A stretch of DNA of 40,521 nt from a virus: positions 1 through 40,521 of IMG/VR virus record IMGVR_UViG_3300032931_000308; one strand, 5' to 3'. The notes under the pieces were generated by a model. It was not told the DNA's origin. It made no database searches and saw only the letters and a list, made by a program, of their open reading frames with translations. Position 1 is the first letter of the stretch. Every line of letters starts with the position of its first letter. Shown in pieces: positions 22,573 to 30,084 of the stretch. Position numbers and translations under genes: made by a program.

Positions 22573-23939
22573 TGTTGCCGGATCGTGGTTTGGATGATTT
22601 GCTGGGCAGGCTGGTGGAAAAGATCGAAACATATGGACAGCGCATCAACGAATTAGAAAGGAAAGAAGAGCGGCAACCCTTTTTTAATTTGCGGGATTAT
22701 GGTGCAAAAGGTGATGGGATAACAGATGATACGGCGGGGATTCAGGCGGCGATCAATGCAGCAGGATCAGGCAGGACCGTTTTGGTTCCTGCAGGTACAT
22801 TCCTAACATCCGGAATATCTCTTGGAGATACAAGTCTTATAGGATTAGGTTATGCGTCTATTCTGAAATACACTGGGGCAACCGAGGCAATAAGTCTGGC
22901 TGTCGGCTCTGTCTGGGCAGGCAAAATCGAAGACTTAAAACTTATCAAGGATGGGGCCATTGGGGCTACTGGCATGGCATTGGCTGGTTTATGGACTGCA
23001 ACAGTCAAAAGGTGCTGGATAGAAGGATTTGCAATTGGTATTGATATAGACGGAGCCAGTGTTGGTAATTATTTTTCATTAGTTGATAGCAATCATCTTG
23101 CGTTGAATACAATTGGAATCAGATTGACTGGTAATGTGCAATCCTCCAACAGGATTACAATTTCCTATAACAGGATTAGCGGATCGACTACTGGTATAAA
23201 AGGTGATGCAGGCGCGAACATTGTGCAAGGCATAATCATCATGGGGAATGATATAGAGGGCTTTCTGCCTGGAGTAAGCATCGGAATAGATTTTGCTGGT
23301 GATAATTCCACCCTAATCAATAACTGGGTAGAATCTATTGCTGTGGCTGGAGATACGTTTACAGGAATTAGACTCGCTGGTTTAGGTAATTCACTATTTA
23401 ACAATAAATACGCAATAGTCGCCGCTGGTGGAGTGATTACAGAATTGGATTATGCAACTGCTGGAGTACCACAAATATATGAAACTGGGTTGCAATTGGT
23501 AGTTATAGGAGCAGGATCAATCGACCTGAAGTCAGCTGTATGTCAGGTTCGATTAGATGCAAATGATGATCTTGGGTTTACTAATACTACAAATGGTCGC
23601 GGTATGTATTTCATGATGCCTCCTGGCGCTGGTGCTGGCCCTAATGCATTTGAGATCAGAGATAACTTTGGAACCCCAAAACTCAGAATCGATGCGGTTA
23701 ATACCAACGCAGTCAGTATGTTGGCCGATGGTGTTATGCACGTTGCCGGTGGTGTTCAGCCTGGTACATATACACACGCTTTTCTGCCGAACGGAGCAGC
23801 TGCCCCTGTTGCATCTGTAGTTTATTGTTCAGATGGTCAAAGTGTTGCGGACGGGGCTGGCATTGGGACTGTGGTTGTAGCTGGCGGAACGGGTGTGATG
23901 GTTGTTAGAGTTGGAGTGCAATGGATAACGATGAATTAA
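22572..23939 (+). CDS. Tailspike with right-handed beta-helix (pectate lyase-like)
   Basis: This 455-residue protein has an N-terminal coiled coil (LDDLLGRLVEKIETYGQRIN, then ELERKEER), followed by NLRDYGAKGDGITDDTAGIQ, a strong signature of beta-helix tailspikes related to pectate lyase and GH28 enzymes. The body is rich in Gly, Asn and Ile repeats such as NNWVESI and FNNKY, as expected for a parallel beta-helix. It would bind and perhaps cut a host surface polysaccharide. The start is the TAATG overlap at 22572. From about 22680 the DNA is clearly more A+T-rich than the hub genes, so the receptor-binding part was probably exchanged. Confidence 0.85.
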   Translation: MLPDRGLDDLLGRLVEKIETYGQRINELERKEERQPFFNLRDYGAKGDGITDDTAGIQAAINAAGSGRTVLVPAGTFLTSGISLGDTSLIGLGYASILKYTGATEAISLAVGSVWAGKIEDLKLIKDGAIGATGMALAGLWTATVKRCWIEGFAIGIDIDGASVGNYFSLVDSNHLALNTIGIRLTGNVQSSNRITISYNRISGSTTGIKGDAGANIVQGIIIMGNDIEGFLPGVSIGIDFAGDNSTLINNWVESIAVAGDTFTGIRLAGLGNSLFNNKYAIVAAGGVITELDYATAGVPQIYETGLQLVVIGAGSIDLKSAVCQVRLDANDDLGFTNTTNGRGMYFMMPPGAGAGPNAFEIRDNFGTPKLRIDAVNTNAVSMLADGVMHVAGGVQPGTYTHAFLPNGAAAPVASVVYCSDGQSVADGAGIGTVVVAGGTGVMVVRVGVQWITMN

Positions 23940-23999
23940 GATAACTTTGCTACACTGGAGGCATGATGTGTTTATATTCTTTCCATCCCTGGACACGGA

Positions 24000-25508
24000 T
24001 CACAAAGACACAGCAAACGTGTCAAATACCCCCTCCACTGGTAATCTGTAAGTGATGCTTCCAGCCAGTTCTTTCCTTTGAGGCTTGCTTGCGGTAATAG
24101 AATCGATGAAGCTGCGAAGCACCTGTCCCAGCTCCTCGGGCGGGGCGCTTACCAGCCTGTCGCTGATCGCCCTCGCCACCTGAGCCATATCCATGTCGGG
24201 CAGCACACGCGGGGCAGCTGCTTCCAATTTCGCCAGGCGTTCGCTCAGCTCACGGCCCTCGGTTTCCAGCGCTTCCAGTGACACCAACAACGCCCCAGAA
24301 TGCCCCATGTCACGAATAGCGGCAACGATGCGCCCAACAGCCTGCGTATTGGTAGCCAGTTCGTCCTGTGCCCGCTGGATGGCAGCCAGGCGGTCCGAAT
24401 CACCATTCGCTACAATGCGCTGCGCCCGCGCGTATGCGCCCGAGAGCACTTCGGGAATCAGGATGCGCTCACGCACAACCTGGACCACTCGTCGCTCGAG
24501 CAGAGTCTTGGGTATCACCGAGGCGTGGCATTGGTTCTCTGTGCGGATGCAGCCAATGCACCTGTAGTAAAGTATGTCCGGATAAGGCTTGCGCTTGAGC
24601 ACCCGCCCATTCATGGGGGATCCACACATCCCACATTTGAGTAAGCCGGTGAGAAAGAAACGGGACCGCACCGCCCGCGGATGGTTATACCCGTACCTGG
24701 CGGCTCGTTCTGCACCCAGCGTTTGTACTGCATCCCATATTGAGAGGCCTTCGAGTGGAATGCAAAAATCTTTGATTTCCCCCCGCATGCCAATATAGAT
24801 CGGGTTGCGAAACATCCTGTAGTATGCACCCAGGCGGGCGTGTAAGTGCACGACGGCATGAATCTCGCTGGTGGTTGCACCGGTGGCGCGCATCTCGAAG
24901 GCCTGGCGCACAAGGGGTGCGGTATGTTCGTCCGGCTCGAGCTGGGCTATCACGTGAGGTGTTCCATCTCTGCGTGTGCCGATCTCAACTGGCACGCTTT
25001 TGTATCCTACAGGCGCAGATCCGAGCGCGGCGTGATGCTGGGTGACAACGTAACTCAGGCCACGCTTGACCAGGCGGCGCAGGTCGTCGCTGTATTTTGC
25101 ATTCTTCCAGGCGGTGATGCTTTCGATGAGTCGACCATCGAGGGTGTCTGGAACGGGATCGGTGATGGAGTGCACCACGTAGCCGCGTCTTCGAAGGTCG
25201 GCCAGATAGTAGAGTGTGTCGTCAAATTGGCGGCTGAAGCGGGCCAGCTCGTAGAGTAATACCCCCTTCTCGGCTGCGCCGTCATCGAGGTAGTTGACCA
25301 TGGCCAGGAATTGATCCCGCCCGGTCAGGGAGGTGCCGGAGCGGGCAACATCACGGAACACGCGTGTGAGCAGGTACTCGTGCTCGCGGCACCATGCGCC
25401 GATGGCCTGTTCTTGCTGCGCGATGGATGTATCCTGGCGATCCCCTCCGCTGTCGCGCAGATAAGCCACCAGGCGGGTGGAGGGTGGGAAGGGGACAGGG
25501 GCGGTCAA
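24000..25508 (-). CDS. int: Large serine integrase
   Basis: This 502-residue protein is a large serine recombinase that integrates and excises the prophage. The N-terminal catalytic domain has RLVAYLRDSGGDRQDTSIAQ with nucleophile S20, and the conserved GVLLYELARFSRQ and later arginine-rich helix. The recombinase domain includes HHAALGSAPVGYKSVPV and IYIGMRGEIKDF. A zinc ribbon (KCGMCGSPM, then YYRCIGC and a later Cys) and a coiled-coil segment near the C terminus complete the family layout. The predicted start is TTG with no good Shine-Dalgarno site, 8 nt after the small basic protein, so translation may be coupled. attP should be close by but is not recognisable by eye. Confidence 0.93.
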   Translation of the reverse strand: MTAPVPFPPSTRLVAYLRDSGGDRQDTSIAQQEQAIGAWCREHEYLLTRVFRDVARSGTSLTGRDQFLAMVNYLDDGAAEKGVLLYELARFSRQFDDTLYYLADLRRRGYVVHSITDPVPDTLDGRLIESITAWKNAKYSDDLRRLVKRGLSYVVTQHHAALGSAPVGYKSVPVEIGTRRDGTPHVIAQLEPDEHTAPLVRQAFEMRATGATTSEIHAVVHLHARLGAYYRMFRNPIYIGMRGEIKDFCIPLEGLSIWDAVQTLGAERAARYGYNHPRAVRSRFFLTGLLKCGMCGSPMNGRVLKRKPYPDILYYRCIGCIRTENQCHASVIPKTLLERRVVQVVRERILIPEVLSGAYARAQRIVANGDSDRLAAIQRAQDELATNTQAVGRIVAAIRDMGHSGALLVSLEALETEGRELSERLAKLEAAAPRVLPDMDMAQVARAISDRLVSAPPEELGQVLRSFIDSITASKPQRKELAGSITYRLPVEGVFDTFAVSL

Positions 25509-25516
25509 GGTAGAGA

Positions 25517-25675
25517 TTACTTGATTCCGAACAGTTTTCCGATTGTTTTTCCGACTTTTCGTTTTCTTCCGCTTTTGGTAGTTGGGATTCCGGTTGTTTT
25601 TGCAATACCTCTTTTTATTTTGGTAATACCCGTGGCTTTTCTTAAAAATGAATTTAAACCATGTTTTTTACCCAT
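25517..25675 (-). CDS. Small basic protein between repressor and integrase
   Basis: This 52-residue protein is very basic and Gly-rich, with MGKKHGLNSFLRKATG, then GIAKTTGIPTTKSGRKRK and GKTIGKLFGIK. I recall similar small ORFs with a KATGI...GIPTTKSGRKRK pattern in prophages but know no function. The start at 25675 is preceded by AAGGAGAG. The gene lies between the repressor and integrase genes on the same strand. DNA binding, such as a recombination directionality factor or an accessory role, is conceivable from charge and position, but this is inference. Confidence 0.55.
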   Translation of the reverse strand: MGKKHGLNSFLRKATGITKIKRGIAKTTGIPTTKSGRKRKVGKTIGKLFGIK

Positions 25676-25682
25676 TGGGGTT

Positions 25683-26066
25683 TTACTCTCCTTTTGCTGA
25701 CCTTGCGTAAAGAAACGCAATATATTCCATCGCGCATTCCCTTTGTTCGTCTGGTAGGTTTATGATCTGATAGTACAACACGCGGGAGCATTCGTCTGCC
25801 AAGAGTTCAGCGGGCATAATATTGGCAGCCCGCAAGGTTACCTCAACGGGGACTTTAAAGACCCGCGCTAAAGCTTTACAGGTATCTGCCGATGGACTAT
25901 TTCTGCCAGAAAGCAAGCGGCTGATAGCGGCCTGATTGATACGTGTGCGCTTCGCTAATTCGCTTTGATTCCAGCCTTCGTCTTGCATATGTTCCCGAAG
26001 CCAACGAGTGAACATAGTTTCCATGACAGCAGACATAATACACGAAAACTCTATGACTTTAATCAT
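25683..26066 (-). CDS. XRE-family repressor
   Basis: This 127-residue protein has a lambda-repressor-like helix-turn-helix domain: WLREHMQDEGWNQSELAKRT, then INQAAISRLLSGRNSPSADT and ALARVFKVPVE. The C-terminal part (ELLADECSRVLYYQIINLPD) is short and lacks a peptidase domain, so it is not a LexA-type self-cleaving repressor. The first ATG has AAGGGA 4 nt upstream; starts at 26036 and 26024 are also possible. It diverges from the early genes across the promoter and operator region at 26060-26131, the arrangement of a lysogeny switch. Confidence 0.85.
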   Translation of the reverse strand: MIKVIEFSCIMSAVMETMFTRWLREHMQDEGWNQSELAKRTRINQAAISRLLSGRNSPSADTCKALARVFKVPVEVTLRAANIMPAELLADECSRVLYYQIINLPDEQRECAMEYIAFLYARSAKGE

Positions 26067-26131
26067 AATTCCCTTGACAATTTGTATAAGGGGGTTATAA
26101 TATGCCCGTAATCATAATTATGATGATTACG
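26060..26131. promoter_or_regulatory. Lysogeny switch operators
   Basis: TAATCATAATT occurs at 26060-26070 and again at 26109-26119. The second copy is part of a near-perfect palindrome, CGTAATCAT to ATGATTACG, at 26107-26131. The two sites bracket the early promoter and lie in the gap between the divergent repressor and early genes. They are the best candidates for repressor binding. Confidence 0.6.
26074..26101 (+). promoter_or_regulatory. Early rightward promoter
   Basis: TTGACA (26074-26079), a 16-bp spacer and TATAAT (26096-26101) match both sigma70 boxes perfectly. The promoter would drive the early operon from 26156 and is bracketed by repeated operator-like sites. Confidence 0.8.
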
Positions 26132-26155
26132 AACATGAAAGGAAAAGGTAAGGCA

Positions 26156-26356
26156 ATGGATAGTGAATTTACTACCATCAAAATTAAAAAGAGTGACGCA
26201 GAGGATTTGAAACGACGCTTTTCTTATCTTCGTACTGACGCTTTACGCATGTCGATTTTGCTAAAGCACTACGAAGTAATCAGCGTGTCGGCGCTCCCTC
26301 ATCCACCGGATGCCGAGCTTATACCCCTGGTTCTGGTGGCGGAGCAGCCGGCATGA
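26156..26356 (+). CDS. Small early regulator-like protein
   Basis: This 66-residue protein is the first gene after the early promoter. It reads MDSEFTTIKIKKSDAEDLKR, then RFSYLRTDALRMSILLKHYE and an acidic, hydrophobic end. One strand followed by two helices resembles a ribbon-helix-helix protein and would fit the Cro or antirepressor position, but the fold assignment is weak. The start at 26156 is chosen because the longer ORF reads through the operator palindrome. Confidence 0.5.
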   Translation: MDSEFTTIKIKKSDAEDLKRRFSYLRTDALRMSILLKHYEVISVSALPHPPDAELIPLVLVAEQPA

Positions 26357-26472
26357 ACACGCAGGATGAATACCACAGCCCGTGCCCCGGATGCCTGATT
26401 GGGATACCGATCTCAGTGACGCTTTGGGCTGTCATCATCCTGGCGATCGTGTTGATTGCGAGGCTCGTATGA
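26353..26472 (+). CDS. Small membrane protein
   Basis: This 39-residue ORF overlaps the previous stop as ATGA and reads MNTQDEYHSPCPGCLIGIPI, followed by a hydrophobic segment (VTLWAVIILAIVLIARLV). A CxxC pair precedes the single membrane segment. Its stop overlaps the next start. It would be a one-pass membrane protein expressed early; the role is unknown. Confidence 0.5.
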   Translation: MNTQDEYHSPCPGCLIGIPISVTLWAVIILAIVLIARLV

Positions 26473-26657
26473 TCGACCCGAGGTTCGAGCCCGCGTTGGC
26501 GATATTCGCCTGGTGGATTATCCAGGCGGCGGAAGAGTCGTTGCTGGCTCAGACTGTTAGCCAGTCTGAGGCGGTAATGACGACACCGCCGGTTTCCTCC
26601 TTTGAAAGCCAGCGGGTTGAGGTTAACAACCCGCTGGCCGAAGGGGTTGCGGCATAA
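26469..26657 (+). CDS. Hypothetical 62-residue protein
   Basis: This ORF starts ATGA over the previous stop and reads MIDPRFEPALAIFAWWIIQA, then a Gln/Ser/Glu-rich helix and NPLAEGVAA. No family is recognised. The DNA is unusual because it contains two strong hairpins (26548-26570 and 26608-26638) inside the coding frame, so the region may act at RNA level as well as, or instead of, coding for protein. Confidence 0.4.
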   Translation: MIDPRFEPALAIFAWWIIQAAEESLLAQTVSQSEAVMTTPPVSSFESQRVEVNNPLAEGVAA

Positions 26658-26715
26658 ATAAATCGCCGCCAAGCGTGCTGCGGTGCAACTTGACGGCGAA
26701 AAAGGAATGAACGGC

Positions 26716-27051
26716 ATGATTATAAACCCAAACCACAAAGGACGCAATGCCACCGGCGCCTACACTTGGCGCCCTCTGCTCCAGGCCGAGCCAAACGATT
26801 TCCAGCCCGACTCTGTGTACTGGAAGAAGCGCGCCCAAGGCGCGGTCAATGAGTTGATCGGAGAGCTGGGAGTGGAAGCAGCCAATGACTGGTTCGATGC
26901 CATGTTTCCCGAAGGCGCCAATCCAACCTGGTGGAATATTGCATTGAGGGCTGAGGAGAAGTTGCATGAGCTCAGCATAGCACAGGAGCAAGTGAAAGTC
27001 TCAATCGGGGACGAAACCGGAATGAATACGGGTGCGCAGGTGGATAAATGA
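26716..27051 (+). CDS. Hypothetical early protein
   Basis: This 111-residue protein reads IINPNHKGRNATGAYTWRPL, then DSVYWKKRAQGAVNELIGEL and AANDWFDAMFPEGANPTWW. It is compact, Trp-rich and mostly helical; I do not recognise a family. The start at 26716 is preferred because AAAGGA lies 9 nt upstream; an in-frame ATG at 26707 would overlap that site. A hairpin (26663-26699) ends just before the Shine-Dalgarno site. Its stop overlaps the homing nuclease gene by 4 nt. Confidence 0.55.
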   Translation: MIINPNHKGRNATGAYTWRPLLQAEPNDFQPDSVYWKKRAQGAVNELIGELGVEAANDWFDAMFPEGANPTWWNIALRAEEKLHELSIAQEQVKVSIGDETGMNTGAQVDK

Positions 27052-27545
27052 AAGAGATCCTACTTACTCATGGCATGGTTGTGCAGGTCGATGATGAAGA
27101 TTATGAATGGTTGAATCAGTGGAAATGGTTTTATGCGCCTTCCATAAATAAAAGTAATAAGACAGGATATGCTCGTCGGTTCTTCAAGGTTGACAAAAAA
27201 ATGAAAAGCGTTTTCATACATCGTGAAATCATGAAGACTCCAGCAGACATGGAAACCGATCACATCGATCACGATGGCTTGAATAACCAACGCAGCAATC
27301 TTAGAATTTGTACCCATTCGGAGAATCAGAGGAATAGATTGATAAGTGTCGGCATAAATAAGTCGGGTTATAAGGGCGTATGCTGGAATAAAACCAACAA
27401 TAAATGGAGATCGTCAATAAAGATAAACGATCAAAGAATTGTGCTTGGCGATGTCTCCGATCCTGAGGAGGCAGCTCGTCGCTATAACGAGGCTGCTCAA
27501 AAACTATTCGGAGAATTTGCGCGGCTTAACATTGTCCCAAAATAA
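27048..27545 (+). CDS. AP2-HNH homing endonuclease (copy 1)
   Basis: This 165-residue protein has an N-terminal module MKEILLTHGMVVQVDDEDYE, an HNH nuclease core (HREIMKTPADMETDHIDHDG with NNQRSNLRICTHSENQ), and a C-terminal AP2 DNA-binding domain (GYKGVCWNKTNNKWRSSIKI through AARRYNEAAQKLFGEFARLN). The same layout occurs at 32531. It is a free-standing homing gene, A+T-rich relative to its surroundings. It overlaps the upstream gene by 4 nt and seems to have cut off the start of the small ORF that follows. Confidence 0.9.
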   Translation: MKEILLTHGMVVQVDDEDYEWLNQWKWFYAPSINKSNKTGYARRFFKVDKKMKSVFIHREIMKTPADMETDHIDHDGLNNQRSNLRICTHSENQRNRLISVGINKSGYKGVCWNKTNNKWRSSIKINDQRIVLGDVSDPEEAARRYNEAAQKLFGEFARLNIVPK

Positions 27546-27589
27546 CGACGCCTCGGAAACGCTGGCCGAATCAGGCCGATTGGGCGCGT

Positions 27590-27760
27590 ATGGACAGCAT
27601 CGCCCTGGCGGAGCAAGGTGACCGCATCCTGGATATTCTGATCGACGAGTTGGAGAACATCAACCAGGTGCGCCAGGTCGGGCACGTCAAGGACTACCTG
27701 AAAGAGATCCGTTTCAAACTCACCGTCTGCAAGAGCGATGGCGAAAGTGGACAAGTATAG
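27590..27760 (+). CDS. Small ORF downstream of the homing gene, possibly 5'-truncated
   Basis: This 56-residue ORF reads MDSIALAEQGDRILDILIDE, then LENINQVRQVGHVKDYLKEI and a short tail. The same frame stays open back to 27530 and includes RKRWPNQADWARMDSIALAE, which looks like real protein upstream of the only Met, but no start with a Shine-Dalgarno site exists there. The preceding homing gene may therefore have displaced the original 5' end. Helical, coiled-coil-like; function unknown. Confidence 0.45.
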   Translation: MDSIALAEQGDRILDILIDELENINQVRQVGHVKDYLKEIRFKLTVCKSDGESGQV

Positions 27761-27810
27761 TATGTTTTTGACAATTAACAGTTATCTTAACCATGAAAGA
27801 AGGAGTGAAC

Positions 27811-28935
27811 ATGTCTGACAATAGTATCACCACGGTGGTGCAAGCCACCACCATGCTTGAGGTAATCGAGCAGAAGAAGCAAGCTTATATCCCGCTGCTG
27901 CGGGAGCTGGTTGTCAATGGGCGCAAACTCTCAGACGATCAGATTATAGGCCGGGCCGTGTTCGCCGCCTGCGAAGGGCTGGACCCGCTCTCCGAAGTCC
28001 ACACCCTGGTGGACAAGGAAGGGCGCACGATGGCCCATACGATGGCGATCAACGGGTTACGGCGTAAGAACCAGGAACAGGTAGGCGTGGGTCAGGAGAT
28101 AACCGTATCCTTCCTCGAGATGACCGAACCGGAGTTGGCTAAGTGCGTGGGCGCAGCCATTGGTTATAAGTGCTATCTGCGTGACGGGCAGGCCTACACC
28201 GCATGGCAGAAACGGCTGCTCGAGGTGGGAAAGGCACTCAGGGAAGCGATGGGCCAGGCGATCAGTTTCGCTGAGATCATCCAGGTGTGCGGACCAGCAC
28301 CAGTCACCGAGGGCATTGGTCTGTTCTATAAGTCCGAGTTTAGCCCGGACTGGAAAGACAAGTCCTACAACCCGATTGAGCGCACCAAGAAGCGCGCCGA
28401 GTTGAACGCCAGGCATCACAGGTTTGGAACACATGCGCCTGTGTATGATGGCGAGAATGGCACGGAGGTTATCGAGGCCCCGTATCGGGATGCACTACCC
28501 ACGCCCGCGATAGCACCCGCATTGGAAGCGGCAATACAACTCGAACCTGTCAGGTTGGAGAAGCCCAAGAAAAGCCAGGAGCAACTCATGGCCGAGTTGG
28601 GGTTTGCACCGAAGACCAGGCAAGAACTTGCGCCCTTGCCTGTGGCGAATACTGAGACATTGGCAGCAATCATCGAGAGTGACGAGACACTGAAGGAAAT
28701 GTTTCCTTCCCAGCCGATGTCACTCGACGAGGCGCAAGACAGAACCAATCAGGGTAGGCGGTACGGCGATTTATCCAACGAGGAATTACATAAAATTGCT
28801 GATGTCAGCGCCAAGCGTGCCGGACTTGGCTATAACGACAACTTGCTGGCAGCTCAACTCATTCTGGAGGCACGCGCCCAGGCTCTGGCGGAGGCGGACG
28901 CGGATGCTGAGCAACTCAGTCTGATAACCGGATAG
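27811..28935 (+). CDS. RecT-like single-strand annealing protein (tentative)
   Basis: This 374-residue protein has features of phage annealing proteins: an N-terminal helical region, VFAACEGLDPLSEVHTLVDK near the position of the RecT glycine-leucine-proline motif, a core with YKCYLRDGQAYTAWQKRL, and YNPIERTKKRAELNARHHRF, which resembles the RecT-family segment before the last helix. The acidic C-terminal 120 residues would form a protein-interaction tail. Such proteins anneal DNA in phage recombination and replication. The start is supported by AAGGAG-TGAAC-ATG. An alternative is another early DNA-processing protein. Confidence 0.5.
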   Translation: MSDNSITTVVQATTMLEVIEQKKQAYIPLLRELVVNGRKLSDDQIIGRAVFAACEGLDPLSEVHTLVDKEGRTMAHTMAINGLRRKNQEQVGVGQEITVSFLEMTEPELAKCVGAAIGYKCYLRDGQAYTAWQKRLLEVGKALREAMGQAISFAEIIQVCGPAPVTEGIGLFYKSEFSPDWKDKSYNPIERTKKRAELNARHHRFGTHAPVYDGENGTEVIEAPYRDALPTPAIAPALEAAIQLEPVRLEKPKKSQEQLMAELGFAPKTRQELAPLPVANTETLAAIIESDETLKEMFPSQPMSLDEAQDRTNQGRRYGDLSNEELHKIADVSAKRAGLGYNDNLLAAQLILEARAQALAEADADAEQLSLITG

Positions 28936-29159
28936 GCGCAGTATGTCCGGCAAGAGGGGCGCTCGGACAACGCCCGTCTCCTTTCAAGGCGGAGGGCAGT
29001 GGGTTTGCCCTCCGCCCAAGGCTACTCAGGTAGCTATGACTACGCCCGGAGCGTAGCGAAATGCACCTTACAATCTTCACGACGATGGGAGACATACACC
29101 CCTCAGGCTTAGGCAGTGTCGTGAAGGACAGCCTGGCGACCATGCACCAGGCTGTGACC

Positions 29160-29370
29160 AGGACAAGCCCATCAAACCATCCGAGAGGGAATAATGAAAT
29201 ATTCCTGGGATTAGCAAATGACCTGGCGAGATGGTGTGGATGGGCAAGAAAAGAAACTCCGTGCTTGATAGAGTCGTTACCACTGGGTGTGAGTGGGTGA
29301 AGCCAGCATGCAGACACGGAGGAGCCACACCACATCGGTTGAGAAGCCGAGCCGGATAGTGTAACCGGCA
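29160..29370 (+). repeat. Structural repeat unit 1 in the large RNA
   Basis: This unit holds AGGACAAGCCCAT (29160-29172), TGTGGATGGGCAA (29235-29247) and the hairpin GCCGGATAGTGTAACCGGCA (29351-29370), in that order. The first two can pair through GCCCAT and ATGGGC. The same three motifs occur again in unit 2. Confidence 0.7.
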
Positions 29371-29377
29371 CATGACA

Positions 29378-29828
29378 AGGACAAGCCCATGATGCGCCCG
29401 AGGATACGGATATATCCAGGAGCGTGCGTTTTATCAAGTAGCGTTGGCACTACTTCGACCTTGACGGGGCGCTGTGGATGGGCAAATTAACAACTTATGG
29501 GGCTGCACGCGGCGGGACGTGACGTCGATGACGACGTGGTTTAACGGGATGGCCGATCCCCTCCAACCGAAACGGAGAGACCAGGTTTGATCACCGAATG
29601 TATCCGTGATGGCGGTTCGACTCCGCCCAACTCCACAGATAGTACCGCACCCGGTAGGCGCGGTGAATGCCGGGATAACAATACCCGTGCACAGGCATCC
29701 GCTGAAGTAGCTAATTACGAAAAGGCATAGGGCTTGAGTTGCAGAACAGTAAAACCACCTGGACGCTGGAAAGCGCGCTAGACAACCGCTGTCGTATGAG
29801 TCTCCGACGCCGGATAGAGTAACCGGCA
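29378..29828 (+). repeat. Structural repeat unit 2 in the large RNA
   Basis: AGGACAAGCCCAT (29378-29390), TGTGGATGGGCAA (29473-29485) and GCCGGATAGAGTAACCGGCA (29809-29828) repeat the motifs of unit 1 in the same order, with a longer third interval that contains the tRNA-like domain. The sequence between motifs is not conserved, which fits a repeated RNA architecture rather than a recent DNA duplication. Confidence 0.7.
29499..29637 (+). ncRNA. tmRNA/tRNA-like domain within the large RNA
   Basis: GGCGG-TTCGACT-CCGCC (29611-29627) is a perfect T-arm, followed by CAACTCC-ACA (29628-29637), which resembles an acceptor 3' strand. The matching 5' strand is GGGGCTG at 29499-29505, pairing at six of seven positions. 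Both ends resemble tmRNA ends, but the domain is only about 140 nt and has no tag reading frame, so it is not a functional tmRNA. Confidence 0.45.
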
Positions 29829-30084
29829 AGTACCGCTCGAAACTTAGGCCGAGCCGCGGTCGCCGCAGTGCGTGAAAACGGCAATTTACAACGATAAATA
29901 GCTCCGACATCACGCGGCGGATAACGGCGAGTATGCGAGGACTGGCGGCAACCAGCAAGGGCAGCCTGGGCCAGCTTCCGGGATACGGCTACGAAACTAC
30001 CGACGAAGGAGCACTAATAATACTGACTGAATTTCCCACGGGCAGAGCTGCCCGGCCCGTGGGCACGACAAAAAAGGAGTGAAC

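Larger units (their letters stand above)
28936..30084 (+). ncRNA. Large structured non-coding RNA region (GOLLD/ROOL-like candidate)
   Basis: For 1.15 kb no convincing gene exists; short ORFs here have no Shine-Dalgarno sites and no family motifs. The DNA is packed with local hairpins: for example an 11-bp stem at 28993-29020 (GGCGGAGGGCA with TGCCCTCCGCC), an 8-bp stem at 29131-29156 (CAGCCTGG with CCAGGCTG), and a stem at 30042-30070. Three motifs occur twice in the same order (see repeats). A tRNA-like T-arm occurs near 29610-29627. Orientation is inferred from flanking plus-strand early genes. Giant ornate RNAs of this size occur in phages, but the class was not confirmed. Confidence 0.65.

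Noticed and set aside
23940-23999. attP site next to the integrase
   Set aside because: The position is plausible, but no inverted repeat with a clear central dinucleotide can be recognised by eye, so no site is claimed.
24078-25259. Plus-strand ORFs opposite the integrase
   Set aside because: They are antisense shadows of a gene with a full set of serine recombinase motifs.
29499-29637. Complete tmRNA or tRNA gene
   Set aside because: The T-arm and acceptor-like ends are present, but the length is wrong, there is one acceptor mismatch, no tag ORF, and no anticodon arm with a seven-base loop.
28916-29958. Minus-strand ORFs of 173 and 174 codons in the large non-coding region
   Set aside because: They have no ribosome sites, no recognisable domains and no agreement with neighbouring gene direction. 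Open frames are expected by chance in G+C-rich structured DNA.
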